A stretch of DNA of 45,356 nt from contig CAZEXL010000010.1 of the NCBI GenBank assembly GCA_964516925.1, positions 1 through 45,356 on the forward strand. The letters run 5' to 3'. Numbering within the stretch: the first letter of the stretch is position 1; each line of letters starts with the position of its first letter. Source of the stretch: CAG-552 sp964516925 (GTDB lineage Bacteria > Bacillota > Clostridia > Christensenellales > Pumilibacteraceae). The notes beneath the pieces were generated by a model that searched no databases, had not been told where the DNA came from, and worked only from the letters and a program-made list of their open reading frames with translations. Positions 32,796 to 41,904 of the stretch are shown here, one piece after another. Made by a program: the position numbers and the translations under genes.

Positions 32796-33449
32796 TTATA
32801 AAGCGTTAAGAGCCAAGACGACCAGCTTACCTTCTCTTTTTGCGGTGCTAATAAGTTCGTTCGTTATGCTTTCGCCCTCTTTGGCGATTATCTTGCCGTT
32901 TGCGGCAGCGACCGACCGTTGAAGCTTTTTGCCTATCAAAAAGTCGTACGAAGCAGTAAAAACGTTTTTTGACGGCAGCTCTATTTTTGCGTTTTTGTAC
33001 GGCGTTTGCTTAACGTCCTTTTTGGGCTTTTTAATTCTGATTTGCTTGTCGCCGGTATTAAAGATTATCACTTCGCTGCAATTAAGGACGTTAAGCGGCA
33101 AAAGCGAAACGTCGGCTTGCAGCGATACGACTTTGGTTCCGTCCATAATCACGTCTTTAATTGTTCCCAGCGACTTTCCGTTTTCGCTGAATGCGGCGCG
33201 GTTAACGGGGCAGAACCCGTACGCTTCGCTTACCGTTTCGCTTGCGCAAAACGTTACGGCAACGTCGCCGTCTACATTCAGTAATTTGTTAACGGGCAAA
33301 TAGATAATTTCGTCGTCTGCGTCAAAAAGCGTAATAAACGTGGCTTTTTGAAGTTTTTCGTCAAAAAGCATGTTGCTTATAGTGCCTACGATTTTGGCGT
33401 CGCCGATAGAAAGCAACGGTTTTCCCAGTAAGTCGCTTACTTTGTACAT
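32796..33449 (-). CDS. PRC-barrel domain protein
   Basis: The 217-residue protein has an N-terminal PRC-barrel (MYKVSDLLGKPLLSIGDAKI...GTISNMLFD, about 1-80), a second related segment (GKSLGTIKDVIMDG), a basic linker, and a C-terminal beta-domain with DFLIGKKLQR and AKEGESITNELISTAKREGK. Such proteins, related to YlmC/YmxH, are common in clostridia; PRC-barrels bind RNA or proteins, for instance in RimM, but the role of this group is unknown. TTAGGAG precedes the ATG. Confidence 0.82.
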   Translation of the reverse strand: MYKVSDLLGKPLLSIGDAKIVGTISNMLFDEKLQKATFITLFDADDEIIYLPVNKLLNVDGDVAVTFCASETVSEAYGFCPVNRAAFSENGKSLGTIKDVIMDGTKVVSLQADVSLLPLNVLNCSEVIIFNTGDKQIRIKKPKKDVKQTPYKNAKIELPSKNVFTASYDFLIGKKLQRSVAAANGKIIAKEGESITNELISTAKREGKLVVLALNAL

Positions 33450-33518
33450 AAAATGCTCCTAAAAAATATTACAATTTATTTTACCATAAAATACGCTTAA
33501 ATATTACTACAAATTAAT

Positions 33519-33547
33519 TTGACATTTTGCCGATTATTGGGTAAAAT
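33519..33547 (+). promoter_or_regulatory. Promoter of the DUF1858-pth-mfd unit
   Basis: TTGACA (33519-33524), a 17-base spacer and TAAAAT (33542-33547). Confidence 0.87.
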
Positions 33548-33573
33548 AATACCGTAATCGGAGGTTAAATAAT

Positions 33574-33768
33574 ATGATTGACAAGAATATGACTATTTAC
33601 GAAGTTTTACAGCTTAAACCGGGTTGCGAAGACATCTTCTTCAGCTTCGGTATGCATTGTTTGGGTTGCCCCGTTTCGCGCGGTGAGTCCATCGAAGCGG
33701 CGTCGGCGGCTCACGGCATAGATTGCGACGAACTTGTAAAGGCTCTTAACGAGTTCGAGGGAAAATAA
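33574..33768 (+). CDS. DUF1858 small redox-disulfide protein
   Basis: The 64-residue protein MIDKNMTIYEVLQLKPGCED... with GMHCLGCPVSRGESIEAA is a stand-alone DUF1858 domain, a fold found next to or within hybrid-cluster and other redox proteins. The CLGC pair is the likely redox or metal site. GGAGG precedes ATG 33574. It is one base upstream of the pth start, so both are on one transcript. The exact role is unknown. Confidence 0.9.
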   Translation: MIDKNMTIYEVLQLKPGCEDIFFSFGMHCLGCPVSRGESIEAASAAHGIDCDELVKALNEFEGK

Positions 33769-33769
33769 G

Positions 33770-34297
33770 TTGAAGATCGTTGTCGGGCTCGGCAACTGCG
33801 AACAAAAGTACGCCCATACTCACCACAATATGGGCTTTTTGGTCGTGGAATGTCTTGCGGCAAGATTGGGTGTAAAATTCAAGGTTAAGGAGTGCGACGC
33901 TCTTATTGCCAAGGCGTACGTAAAGGGCGAGCCGATTATTTTGGCGCAGCCGCAAACGTATATGAATTTATCGGGCGTAGCGGTAAAGCAACTGCTTGCA
34001 AAATACAAATGCGAGCCTAGCGACCTTATAGTCGCGTACGACGATATAGATCTTCCGCGGTTCGGATTGCGCGTTAGGCAAAAAGGCAGTGCCGGAACTC
34101 ATAACGGTATGCGAAACATAATCGAAAAGATTGCTACCGAAAACTTTGCGCGCGTACGAGTAGGCATAGGCAGACCGCCCGTAGGCATGCCGCTTGCCGA
34201 CTACGTGCTAAGCGAAGTTCCCAAAGAAGATCGCGAGCAAATGGCGCAAACGATCGAGGCCGCTGCGGACGAAATAGAAAAACTTTTATGTGTCTAG
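33770..34297 (+). CDS. pth: Peptidyl-tRNA hydrolase
   Basis: It recycles tRNA from prematurely released peptidyl-tRNA. The 175-residue enzyme uses a TTG start with GAGGG upstream. Catalytic and binding residues are visible: GLGNCEQKYAHTHHNMGF (Asn, His near residue 20), QPQTYMNLSG, VAYDDIDLPRFGLRVR (Asp) and GSAGTHNGMRNI (Asn). The usual GGHNG is GTHNG here. It overlaps mfd by 10 bases. The length is slightly short for the family (about 185-195). Confidence 0.94.
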   Translation: MKIVVGLGNCEQKYAHTHHNMGFLVVECLAARLGVKFKVKECDALIAKAYVKGEPIILAQPQTYMNLSGVAVKQLLAKYKCEPSDLIVAYDDIDLPRFGLRVRQKGSAGTHNGMRNIIEKIATENFARVRVGIGRPPVGMPLADYVLSEVPKEDREQMAQTIEAAADEIEKLLCV

Positions 34298-37200
34298 AGC
34301 GTTATATGCAGGGCGGCAAAACCGCTCAAATACTAAAGGCATTGTCGGACGGAAAGAACGTTTCCGTCCTTTCTGCGCATTTCGGACAAAAAACGGCAAT
34401 AAGCTGCTTATTGCCCGAATTCGTGTACGTAACGTCCGATTACGTTACGGCGTCGGCGGCGTTCGAACAAATATCGTGCTTGCGCGACGACGCGGTTTAT
34501 TTGCCTGCTTTGGACGACGCTCTTACTTACGCGCGCATTCGCGACGAGTCTACCGGCGCGGCTAGAATAAAAGCGCTTCATTACATAGCAAGCGGGAAGG
34601 CGAAAGCGGTAGTAACTCACGTTGCGGCGTTAATGCAGTTTTTTCCGGATGTAAAGCTGTTCAAGTCGCTCGGCTTCGTGCTTAAACGAGGGGACGAAGT
34701 CGATTTTTCGTCGTTGCCCGCAAAGCTTACAAGGGCGGGTTACAAGCGTGTGACGCACGTGGACGCCGTCGGACAGTTTGCCGTTCGAGGCGATATTTTG
34801 GACGTATCGCCCGTTACCGAAAATGCGGGTAACGGAATAAGAATAGAATTCTTTGGCGACGAAGTAGACGAAATTAAGCGTTTTGATTTTTACACGCAAC
34901 TTTCAAAAGATAAGCTTGACGAAGCGGATGTTTGTCCCAATACTTTCGTTACGGCGGACGGCGACGTCGATTTAAGTATGGTCGAGGGTAACGCCGATAC
35001 CGTAATAAGCGATTTAAGAATAAAGCTTGACGAAAACAGCAACGACCTGTCGTTGGCGTTTATCGCGCCTCTTTTACCGCATTCCGAATTTAAAGAATTC
35101 GTAAAACTTAAATATATAGTTTACGAAGACGTAAAACAAATAAGCGACAACGTCGTTATGACGATGCGCGAACATAATTCCAGATTCGCAGCGCTGGCTT
35201 TGCAAAACGCTCCGCGCGTTGCGGGGCAGCTTACCGACGACGTAAGTTACGACGGCGTAAAACTTGCCTTTCAGAATATAACGAACGCAAATAAACTTTT
35301 TTCGCCCGACGAGATTTTTTCGCTCGACGCCTTTACGCCGCTAGCGTATCGCAAGCGGTACGACGTGTTCGTGTCGGACGTAAAAAATTGGCACGAACAA
35401 GGTTATTCCGTAGTGGTTTTTTGCGGTGACGAACGACTTAAAAAGAGCGCCGAGGATTTGCTTAGCGAAAACTTTGCGGGCGGCAACGTAACGCTGCTTA
35501 CTAAAAAGCTGCCGTGCGGTTTCGTTATGCACGACGTAAAGCTGGCAGTAGTGGGAACGTACGACCTAGTAAGCAAAAAAACGGCTGCAAAAAAATCGGG
35601 ACGAAGTAAAAAAGACGTATTTACCATGCCCGTACCCGGCGAATACGTCGTTCACAACGTACACGGAATAGGCGTTATGGAATCGATTGCTCCCATGGAG
35701 ATGGGCGGTTGCGTACGCGACTACGTGGTAATAAAATACCTTGGCGGCGACAAGCTTTACGTGCCTGTAGAAAACATCGATTGTTTAAGCAAGTACGTAG
35801 CGGGCGGCGAAGAACCCAAGCTAAACAAAATAGGCGGCTTGGATTTTGCAAAAGTAAAGGATAAAGTAAGAGCCTCGGTTAAAGAGATGGCGTTTTCGCT
35901 TCTCGAGCTTTACGCTAGGCGCTCGGAGACGAAAGGGTACAAATATTCTTCGGACAATGCTATGCTGGAAGAATTCGAAGCGGCGTTTCCGTATCAACCT
36001 ACGGCAGATCAAACGACCGCCGTTGCGGAATGCGTGGCAGATCTTACCGAAGGCAGGATAATGGACAGATTGCTTTGCGGCGACGTAGGATACGGCAAGA
36101 CCGAAGTCGCTTTGCGCGTAGCGTACAAAGTGATATCCGAAGGCAAACAGGTGGCGTTCGTTTCTCCCACCACTATTTTGGCAAAGCAACATTACAAAAC
36201 GGCGCTTGCGCGAATGGAGCCGTTCGGCGTTAATATATGCTCGTTTACGAGGCTCGACGACGACAAAGCGATAAAAAACGATTTAAAGCGCTTGCAAGAC
36301 GGAACGGCGGATATGGCGATAGGCACGCACCGACTTCTTAGCTCGGACGTTAAATTTAAGGATCTGGGTTTGATAATTCTCGACGAAGAACAGCGCTTCG
36401 GAGTAGCCGACAAGGAAAAGTTGAAGTTGCTTAAAAACAACGTAAACGCTCTTACGCTGTCGGCAACGCCCATTCCTCGTACTTTGCATATGTCGATGAC
36501 GGGTATACGCGATATGAGCGTTTTGGATACGCCGCCGGCGGAACGCATACCCGTTCAAACGTACGTTTCGGAATTTTCCGAAAGCCTTGTTTACGATGCC
36601 GTTATGCGAGAGCTTGGGCGAGGCGGACAAGTTTTTATAGTGTACAATCGAGTGGAAAGCATCGAAGCGTTTGCCTTAAAAATGCGCGCTTTGCTGGGCG
36701 ACGTAAAAATCGTCGTTGCGCACGGACAAATGAAGGAAAACGTTTTGGAAAAAACCATAAACGATTTCGTTGCGGGCATGGCAGACGTTTTGATTGCAAG
36801 CACTATAATCGAAAACGGTATAGATATGCCGCGTGCAAACACCATGATAGTGGTTGACGCCGACAGATTGGGCTTATCACAGTTGTATCAGCTAAGGGGA
36901 AGAATAGGCAGAAGCAACCGCCTTGCGTACGTATTCTTTACGTACGGCGACAAAATACTAAGCGACACGGCGTACAAACGCCTTGAAGCCATAACGCAAT
37001 TTACCGACTTCGGATCGGGCTTTAAGATAGCCATGCGCGACCTTGAAATAAGAGGCGCGGGCAACATTTTGGGCAAAGCTCAGCACGGACATCTTGAAAA
37101 AGTCGGTTACGATATGTATTGCAAGATTCTTAAGGAAGCCGTGGACGAGCTTCGCGGCAAAAAGGTCGAGCGCGGCGGCGAGGTAAAGGTTGCCATCGAC

Positions 37201-37611
37201 TACGGCGCGTTTATTCCCGACGGCTACATTCCTTCGGGACAGCGTAAAATCGACGCGTACTCTAAAATATCCGCCGTTTCGTCGCTGGACGAGGCAAAAA
37301 GGCTTCAAGCCGAGCTGCGTGACGTTTACGGCGAGGTGCCGCGAAGCGTCGTAAATCTTATATCCACCGCATTAATAAAGAACTTAAGCGCACGTTGCGG
37401 CGCAAGCAAAGTCGTGTTTAAAAAGAGCGATGCGGGCGTATACTTCGATAAAACGAAAGATATAAGTAAGAAAGTTATTGCTTCGGCAAACGTAAGTCAC
37501 GGCGCTTTAGTGCAGCTTAATCCGCCTTCGATATCGTTTAAAGGGGACGGAGCACGCAAAAAGCTTATAAATTTTTTAATAAATTGCTCAGCTGAGCCGT
37601 TAAATCCTTGA
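34288..37611 (+). CDS. mfd: Transcription-repair coupling factor
   Basis: It removes stalled RNA polymerase from DNA lesions and recruits UvrA. The 1107-residue protein has an N-terminal UvrB-like region, a CarD-like polymerase-interaction domain (GEYVVHNVHGIGVMESI, about residues 450-515), and the RecG-like translocase: Walker A GDVGYGKTEVA (about 598), DEEQRFGV box (about 699), LSATPIPRTL, and ENGIDMPRANTMIVVDADRL. The C-terminal TRCF domain follows. It is a little short for the family (1150-1180). ATG 34288 overlaps pth; an ATG at 34306 is a possible alternative, and neither has a clear ribosome binding site, consistent with coupling to pth. Confidence 0.96.
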   Translation: MCLERYMQGGKTAQILKALSDGKNVSVLSAHFGQKTAISCLLPEFVYVTSDYVTASAAFEQISCLRDDAVYLPALDDALTYARIRDESTGAARIKALHYIASGKAKAVVTHVAALMQFFPDVKLFKSLGFVLKRGDEVDFSSLPAKLTRAGYKRVTHVDAVGQFAVRGDILDVSPVTENAGNGIRIEFFGDEVDEIKRFDFYTQLSKDKLDEADVCPNTFVTADGDVDLSMVEGNADTVISDLRIKLDENSNDLSLAFIAPLLPHSEFKEFVKLKYIVYEDVKQISDNVVMTMREHNSRFAALALQNAPRVAGQLTDDVSYDGVKLAFQNITNANKLFSPDEIFSLDAFTPLAYRKRYDVFVSDVKNWHEQGYSVVVFCGDERLKKSAEDLLSENFAGGNVTLLTKKLPCGFVMHDVKLAVVGTYDLVSKKTAAKKSGRSKKDVFTMPVPGEYVVHNVHGIGVMESIAPMEMGGCVRDYVVIKYLGGDKLYVPVENIDCLSKYVAGGEEPKLNKIGGLDFAKVKDKVRASVKEMAFSLLELYARRSETKGYKYSSDNAMLEEFEAAFPYQPTADQTTAVAECVADLTEGRIMDRLLCGDVGYGKTEVALRVAYKVISEGKQVAFVSPTTILAKQHYKTALARMEPFGVNICSFTRLDDDKAIKNDLKRLQDGTADMAIGTHRLLSSDVKFKDLGLIILDEEQRFGVADKEKLKLLKNNVNALTLSATPIPRTLHMSMTGIRDMSVLDTPPAERIPVQTYVSEFSESLVYDAVMRELGRGGQVFIVYNRVESIEAFALKMRALLGDVKIVVAHGQMKENVLEKTINDFVAGMADVLIASTIIENGIDMPRANTMIVVDADRLGLSQLYQLRGRIGRSNRLAYVFFTYGDKILSDTAYKRLEAITQFTDFGSGFKIAMRDLEIRGAGNILGKAQHGHLEKVGYDMYCKILKEAVDELRGKKVERGGEVKVAIDYGAFIPDGYIPSGQRKIDAYSKISAVSSLDEAKRLQAELRDVYGEVPRSVVNLISTALIKNLSARCGASKVVFKKSDAGVYFDKTKDISKKVIASANVSHGALVQLNPPSISFKGDGARKKLINFLINCSAEPLNP

Positions 37612-37636
37612 TTTGATTGCGAAATTGTTGTATACT
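37608..37636 (+). promoter_or_regulatory. Promoter of the PrsA-like gene
   Basis: TTGATT (37608-37613, overlapping the mfd stop), a 17-base spacer and TATACT (37631-37636). A second TATAAT at 37653-37658 lacks a well-spaced -35. Confidence 0.65.
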
Positions 37637-37694
37637 AATAATTACCTATAAGTATAATAGGGTTTTGCTAAAATATTCTGACACGAGGAAAGAA

Positions 37695-39461
37695 ATGAAA
37701 AAGATAGCATGTTTAATAATTTGCTTGATGCTTGCCGTAACTACGCTGTGCGCTTGCAACAGCACTTACGAAAATAGCCTTATCACGCACAATTACGAGC
37801 GAGATTACGCGCAGACCATAGTAACCATAGATTCGGTTACCGAAAGCGGCAAAAGGGCGGACGGCACCGAATGGTCATATACTTCCGACGAAACCGAAAT
37901 TTACAAGTCGCAACTTGTAAGTTACATCAACAATTACGCAAGTACGTACGTTAATTCGTACGGAATGGACTATAACGAGGTTATAGATTATTTCGTGGAA
38001 CAGCTCGTTCTTACCGAACTCGTTATTACCGAAGCGGACGTAAGGCTCGAAGCTCACGACGTTTTCTGGAGTAAAGAAGATATCTACGCGGTTCAAAAGT
38101 CGGTTTACAGTGCTTTGGACAGTTATTTACTTGAGATTTGTAACGAAATTCTCGAAAAGGCAGGACGCGACAAGCTTGTCGAATCCGAATCGAGCAGCGA
38201 AGATACCGACACGACTTATCCCGTAAAAAGCACCGAAACCGAAGAACAGGAGCGCGTATTCGTTACTTACGGCAACGGTAAAAAACACGACGACTGGTAT
38301 ATGCAGGGTGAGTGGTATATCGAAAGCGACGATCAATTCAACGCGCTTCCCGGCAATTTCGGCAATGCCGACACCAAGTCGCTCTATCGCGAAGCGGTAA
38401 AACGTTTGATAAGTACTTTGGGCGAAGCGGCGGACAACCTCATTAACGTTTCGGACGACGAAGCCAAAGCTATCGACGACGAAGTAAAAGCGCTTAGAGA
38501 AACTGCTTCGCAAAAGGGAGTTGCCTATGCGTACAGGGCTCTCGGCAAAACGCTTATGGTCAAAAAGCTTTACGGCGATAACTATATAAAGACGCAAAAG
38601 CTTAATATCTTGCAGGATTATATCGAAAACGACGTAACTGTTTCGGAAGAGCAGATAGTAGCTAAGTACAATAAAAAGCTTGCTCAGCAAATGGAAAGTT
38701 ACAAAAGCGAATCCAATTACGATTCTGCGGCAACCGGCGACGATTTAATATTGTATCGCGCAAACGGAAATTACGTTTACGTAAAGCACATCTTGTTGCC
38801 GTTTTCCGACGAGCAGACCGGTTATCTTACCTCGTTTAAGGAGCTTCACACTTCCGACGAATATCTTGCCGAACGCGACAGAATGGTAAACAACATCGTT
38901 GCGTATCCGCACGTAAACGGCGAGGACGATACTTCCAATCCGCTTACCGTCGCTCAGATTTGGAGCGAAGTAAAGTCGGTTATGTCTAGGGCAAGCGCCG
39001 ATGCGTACGACGCCGAACGTGCGTTTGACGACCTTATTTACAAGTACAACACCGATCCCGGAATTTTCGATAACGAAAGCGGCTATGCCGTTAAGTACAA
39101 GCTCGCTAGCGGCGAAAGTGAAACTTATATGAGCGAATTTGCAGAGTGCGCACGTGCGTTCCGCGACGAAGGTTACAAAGTGGGGCAGATTTACTCTAGC
39201 TATATCGTAACCGATTACGGCGTGCACATTATGTACTATGCGGCCGATTACGACGGAGGCGAGATTTTATCGCTTAACGACTATACTACTGCAGGCAGAT
39301 ACACTTGCGTAAAGGACGTTATAAAGGACGAGCTTTTAGAGGAAGCTACAAGCGCTGCGTATTCGGTATGGCAAGACGAAAGAATATACTATTATCGCAA
39401 TACTAAAAACATAGTTAATCTCGTTGAAAAAGCGTACAAAGACCTTTATCAAGAAGACTAA
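37695..39461 (+). CDS. PrsA/SurA-like foldase lipoprotein
   Basis: The 588-residue lipoprotein has a signal sequence MKKIACLIICLMLAVTTLCA followed by the lipobox cysteine (about residue 21). An N-terminal helical SurA-like part (DYNEVIDYFVEQLVLTELVI) leads to a split parvulin-like domain: NYVYVKHILLPF, then, after an insertion, DEGYKVGQIYSSYIVTDYGVHIMYY, matching the start and end of PPIC domains. It likely folds exported proteins at the outer face of the membrane. The frame opens at 37617, but GAGGAAAG before ATG 37695 and the signal peptide fix the start. A prsA-like gene after mfd is a common order in Bacillota. The catalytic competence of the isomerase domain is uncertain. Confidence 0.82.
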   Translation: MKKIACLIICLMLAVTTLCACNSTYENSLITHNYERDYAQTIVTIDSVTESGKRADGTEWSYTSDETEIYKSQLVSYINNYASTYVNSYGMDYNEVIDYFVEQLVLTELVITEADVRLEAHDVFWSKEDIYAVQKSVYSALDSYLLEICNEILEKAGRDKLVESESSSEDTDTTYPVKSTETEEQERVFVTYGNGKKHDDWYMQGEWYIESDDQFNALPGNFGNADTKSLYREAVKRLISTLGEAADNLINVSDDEAKAIDDEVKALRETASQKGVAYAYRALGKTLMVKKLYGDNYIKTQKLNILQDYIENDVTVSEEQIVAKYNKKLAQQMESYKSESNYDSAATGDDLILYRANGNYVYVKHILLPFSDEQTGYLTSFKELHTSDEYLAERDRMVNNIVAYPHVNGEDDTSNPLTVAQIWSEVKSVMSRASADAYDAERAFDDLIYKYNTDPGIFDNESGYAVKYKLASGESETYMSEFAECARAFRDEGYKVGQIYSSYIVTDYGVHIMYYAADYDGGEILSLNDYTTAGRYTCVKDVIKDELLEEATSAAYSVWQDERIYYYRNTKNIVNLVEKAYKDLYQED

Positions 39462-39472
39462 TAAAACAAACG

Positions 39473-39501
39473 AAAAACACCGCTTACGGCGGTGTTTTTT
39501 T
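39473..39501 (+). terminator. Terminator after the PrsA-like gene
   Basis: CACCGC (39478-39483) pairs with GCGGTG (39489-39494) around TTACG, flanked by A- and T-runs (TTTTTTT). Confidence 0.9.
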
Positions 39502-39549
39502 ATAGCGTTTTTTGTATCGCAAAACGGAACGACGGTAAAAAAGTTTCGT

Positions 39550-39951
39550 TTAGTCGATTATACCTAAAGAACGTTTCTTTTCGTCTAGGCGAGCAATAAA
39601 CTTAGCGTTGTCGATAACGAAGCGTTCGTGAACGCCTTCGCCCAAAAGCTCCTTGTCGTCGTATACTTTTACGTTAAACACCAAGCGGCGGCGGTCGACT
39701 TCGATAAGTTCGCTTTCGCAAACGACTTTGCAACCGACGAAAGTAGAAGCAAGATGCTTGATATTAACGCTCGTTCCCACCGTACTTTGCCCTTCCGAAA
39801 GGAACGGTTCTACCGATTTGCGAGCGGTTTCTTCCATAAATTGAATCATGCACGGAGTCGCAAAAACGGGTAGCAAGCCGCTTGACATGTATTCTGCGGT
39901 TTGTTCGTAAGTTACTATGCGATCTCTTTTGCCTTTAATGCCTGTTTCCAT
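39550..39951 (-). CDS. Hot-dog fold thioesterase (FlK-like)
   Basis: The 133-residue protein belongs to the thioesterase superfamily near fluoroacetyl-CoA thioesterase FlK and related clostridial proteins: YMSSGLLPVFATPCMIQFME, EETARKSVEPFL and VGTSVNIKHLASTFVGCKV, then EGVHERFVID. These hydrolyse acyl-CoA or act as housekeeping thioesterases; the substrate is not known. The frame opens at 39990, but AGGAGA just before ATG 39951 fixes the start. Monocistronic. Confidence 0.85.
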   Translation of the reverse strand: METGIKGKRDRIVTYEQTAEYMSSGLLPVFATPCMIQFMEETARKSVEPFLSEGQSTVGTSVNIKHLASTFVGCKVVCESELIEVDRRRLVFNVKVYDDKELLGEGVHERFVIDNAKFIARLDEKKRSLGIID

Positions 39952-39980
39952 AAAAAATCTCCTATAAAGTTGATACGATA

Positions 39981-40009
39981 AGCATAACATTAATTAAGCA
40001 AAAAGTAAA
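39981..40009 (-). promoter_or_regulatory. Promoter of the thioesterase gene
   Basis: On the minus strand TTTACT (plus 40004-40009), a 17-base spacer and TATGCT (plus 39981-39986). Confidence 0.55.
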
Positions 40010-40075
40010 GCGAATTCGTGTCGGCATTAAAAAAGCAAAAAAAGTAAATTTTGCCTATAATTCGCCTTAAAACTG

Positions 40076-40104
40076 TTGTTAAATTTGCCAAAAAGTGCTA
40101 AAAT
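40076..40104 (+). promoter_or_regulatory. Promoter of the NifU-like/GGGtGRT pair
   Basis: TTGTTA (40076-40081), a 17-base spacer and TAAAAT (40099-40104) with a TGC extended -10. Confidence 0.75.
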
Positions 40105-40133
40105 ACTATGAAGCATTTATTATGGAGGCTTAT

Positions 40134-40826
40134 ATGCGTTTTTCTAAAGAAGTAGAAAATATGATATGTGTTGCCAAAGGTCCTCATCACGGACCGGCGC
40201 CCATTCCCGAAGAAGGCAAGTGGGTTAAGGCAAAAGAAATTTGTGACATAAGCGGATTGACTCACGGCGTAGGTTGGTGCGCTCCGCAACAAGGCGCGTG
40301 CAAAATGACGCTTAACGTAAAAGACGGTATTATTCGTGAAGCTTTGGTAGAAGTTCTCGGCTGTTCGGGTATGACGCACTCTGCCGCAATGGCAGGCGAA
40401 ATTCTGCCCGGCAAGACCATTTTGGAAGCACTTAATACCGACCTCGTTTGCGATGCAATAAACACGGCTATGCGTGAGTTGTTCTTACAGATAGTGTACG
40501 GCAGAAGCCAGTCGGCTTTTTCGGAAGGCGGCTTGGAAATTGGCGCGGGACTCGAAGATCTCGGCAAAGGACATCGTAGTCAGGTAGGCACTATCTACAG
40601 CACCGAAAGCAAGGGCGTAAGATATTTGGAAATTGCCGAGGGATACATCACTCGCCTTGCTCTGGACAAGGATAATCTCGTCGTAGGCTACGAGTTCGTT
40701 CGTCTCGGCGTTATGATGGACAAAATTAAGGCAGGCATGGACGCAAATCAGGCGCTTAAGGAATCTACCGGCAGATACGGCAGATTCGACAACGCGGCGC
40801 GTTACATCGATCCGCGCAAGGAATAA
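40134..40826 (+). CDS. NifU/IscU-like protein of the GGGtGRT pair
   Basis: The 230-residue protein is usually annotated as an iron-sulfur scaffold-like protein. Cysteine-bearing segments are GVGWCAPQQGACKMTLNV and LVEVLGCSGMTHSAAMAGEI, the latter resembling the scaffold fold of NifU/IscU. The C-terminal half (YGRSQSAFSEGGLEIGAGLE onward) is specific to this group. GGAGG at 40123-40127 places the start at ATG 40134; the frame upstream to 40095 overlaps the promoter. It is followed after 13 bases by the GGGtGRT gene, its usual partner. The function of the pair is not known. Confidence 0.82.
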   Translation: MRFSKEVENMICVAKGPHHGPAPIPEEGKWVKAKEICDISGLTHGVGWCAPQQGACKMTLNVKDGIIREALVEVLGCSGMTHSAAMAGEILPGKTILEALNTDLVCDAINTAMRELFLQIVYGRSQSAFSEGGLEIGAGLEDLGKGHRSQVGTIYSTESKGVRYLEIAEGYITRLALDKDNLVVGYEFVRLGVMMDKIKAGMDANQALKESTGRYGRFDNAARYIDPRKE

Positions 40827-40839
40827 GGAGGGCGATACT

Positions 40840-41841
40840 ATGATTACGTTTGAAGGTTACGACAAAAGAATAGACGGTATTAACAAAGCTCTTAACGCTA
40901 ACGGCATAAAGGATTTGCAACAAGCGGCGGATATTTGCGAACAAAAGGGTATCAACGTTGACGCGATAGTAAAGGGAACTCAGCCCATTGCGTTCGAAAA
41001 CGCAAGTTGGGCGTACACCGTTGGTTGCGCAATAGCGATCAAAAAAGGATGTCGCAAGGCTGTGGACGCCGCGGTAGCGATCGGCGAAGGATTGCAAGCG
41101 TTCTGCGTGCCGGGCTCGGTTGCTCAGCAACGTCAGGTAGGACTCGGACACGGTAATCTCGCTTCTATGTTGCTTGACGAAAAGACGTCGTGTTTCTGCT
41201 TTTTGGCAGGGCACGAGAGTTTTGCGGCTGCCGAAGGAGCTATTGGTATTGCTCGTACGGCAAACAAGGTGCGCAAAAATCCGCTAAAGGTTATTCTTAA
41301 CGGACTCGGCAAGGATGCCGCTATGATAATAAGCAGAATAAACGGCTTTACCTATGTTCAAACCGAATACGACTATTTTACGGGCGAACTTAAGATAGTA
41401 AAAGAGTACGCTTATTCGGACGGCGAACGCGCTAAGGTGCGTTGCTACGGTGCGGACGACGTTCGCGAAGGCGTTGCGATTATGCAGTACGAAAACGTCG
41501 ACGTTTCCATTACCGGCAATTCTACCAATCCCACCAGATTCCAGCATCCCGTTGCAGGTACGTACAAAAAGCTTTGCTACGACACGGGCAAAAAGTATTT
41601 CTCGGTTGCTTCCGGCGGCGGTACGGGCAGAACGCTTCATCCCGATAATATGGCGGCAGGACCCGCTTCGTACGGTATGACCGATACTATGGGACGTATG
41701 CACTCCGATGCGCAGTTCGCAGGATCTTCGTCCGTGCCCGCGCACGTAGAAATGATGGGCTTAATCGGCATGGGTAACAATCCTATGGTTGGCGCAACGG
41801 TTGCCGTTGCGGTTGCAGTGGAAGAAGCTATGAGTAAATAA
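40840..41841 (+). CDS. GGGtGRT family protein
   Basis: The 333-residue protein contains the name motif SGGGTGRTLHPDNMAAGPAS (about residues 257-276), followed by GMTDTMGRMHSDAQFAGSS and VPAHVEMMGLIGMGNNPMVG. The N-terminal half has several cysteines and Gly-rich stretches (GLGHGNLASMLL, FLAGHESFAAAEGAIGI). It is an uncharacterised, strongly conserved protein of anaerobes that travels with the NifU-like gene just upstream. AAGGAGGG precedes ATG 40840. Its TAA stop (41839-41841) is directly followed by 3'-UTR cassette copy D. Confidence 0.88.
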   Translation: MITFEGYDKRIDGINKALNANGIKDLQQAADICEQKGINVDAIVKGTQPIAFENASWAYTVGCAIAIKKGCRKAVDAAVAIGEGLQAFCVPGSVAQQRQVGLGHGNLASMLLDEKTSCFCFLAGHESFAAAEGAIGIARTANKVRKNPLKVILNGLGKDAAMIISRINGFTYVQTEYDYFTGELKIVKEYAYSDGERAKVRCYGADDVREGVAIMQYENVDVSITGNSTNPTRFQHPVAGTYKKLCYDTGKKYFSVASGGGTGRTLHPDNMAAGPASYGMTDTMGRMHSDAQFAGSSSVPAHVEMMGLIGMGNNPMVGATVAVAVAVEEAMSK

Positions 41842-41904
41842 CTTACTTTTCTTTAGAGAAAGAAAAGTAAGCAAAAGAAACTTAAACAAATTCTAAATTA
41901 CAAG
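41842..41904 (+). repeat. 3'-UTR cassette, copy D
   Basis: Starts on the base after the GGGtGRT stop. CTTACTTTTCTTT (41842-41854) pairs perfectly with AAAGAAAAGTAAG (41859-41871) around AGAG, followed by CAAAAGAAACTTAAAC and AAATTCTAAATTAC. Nearly identical in order to copy B and copy C. Confidence 0.88.
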
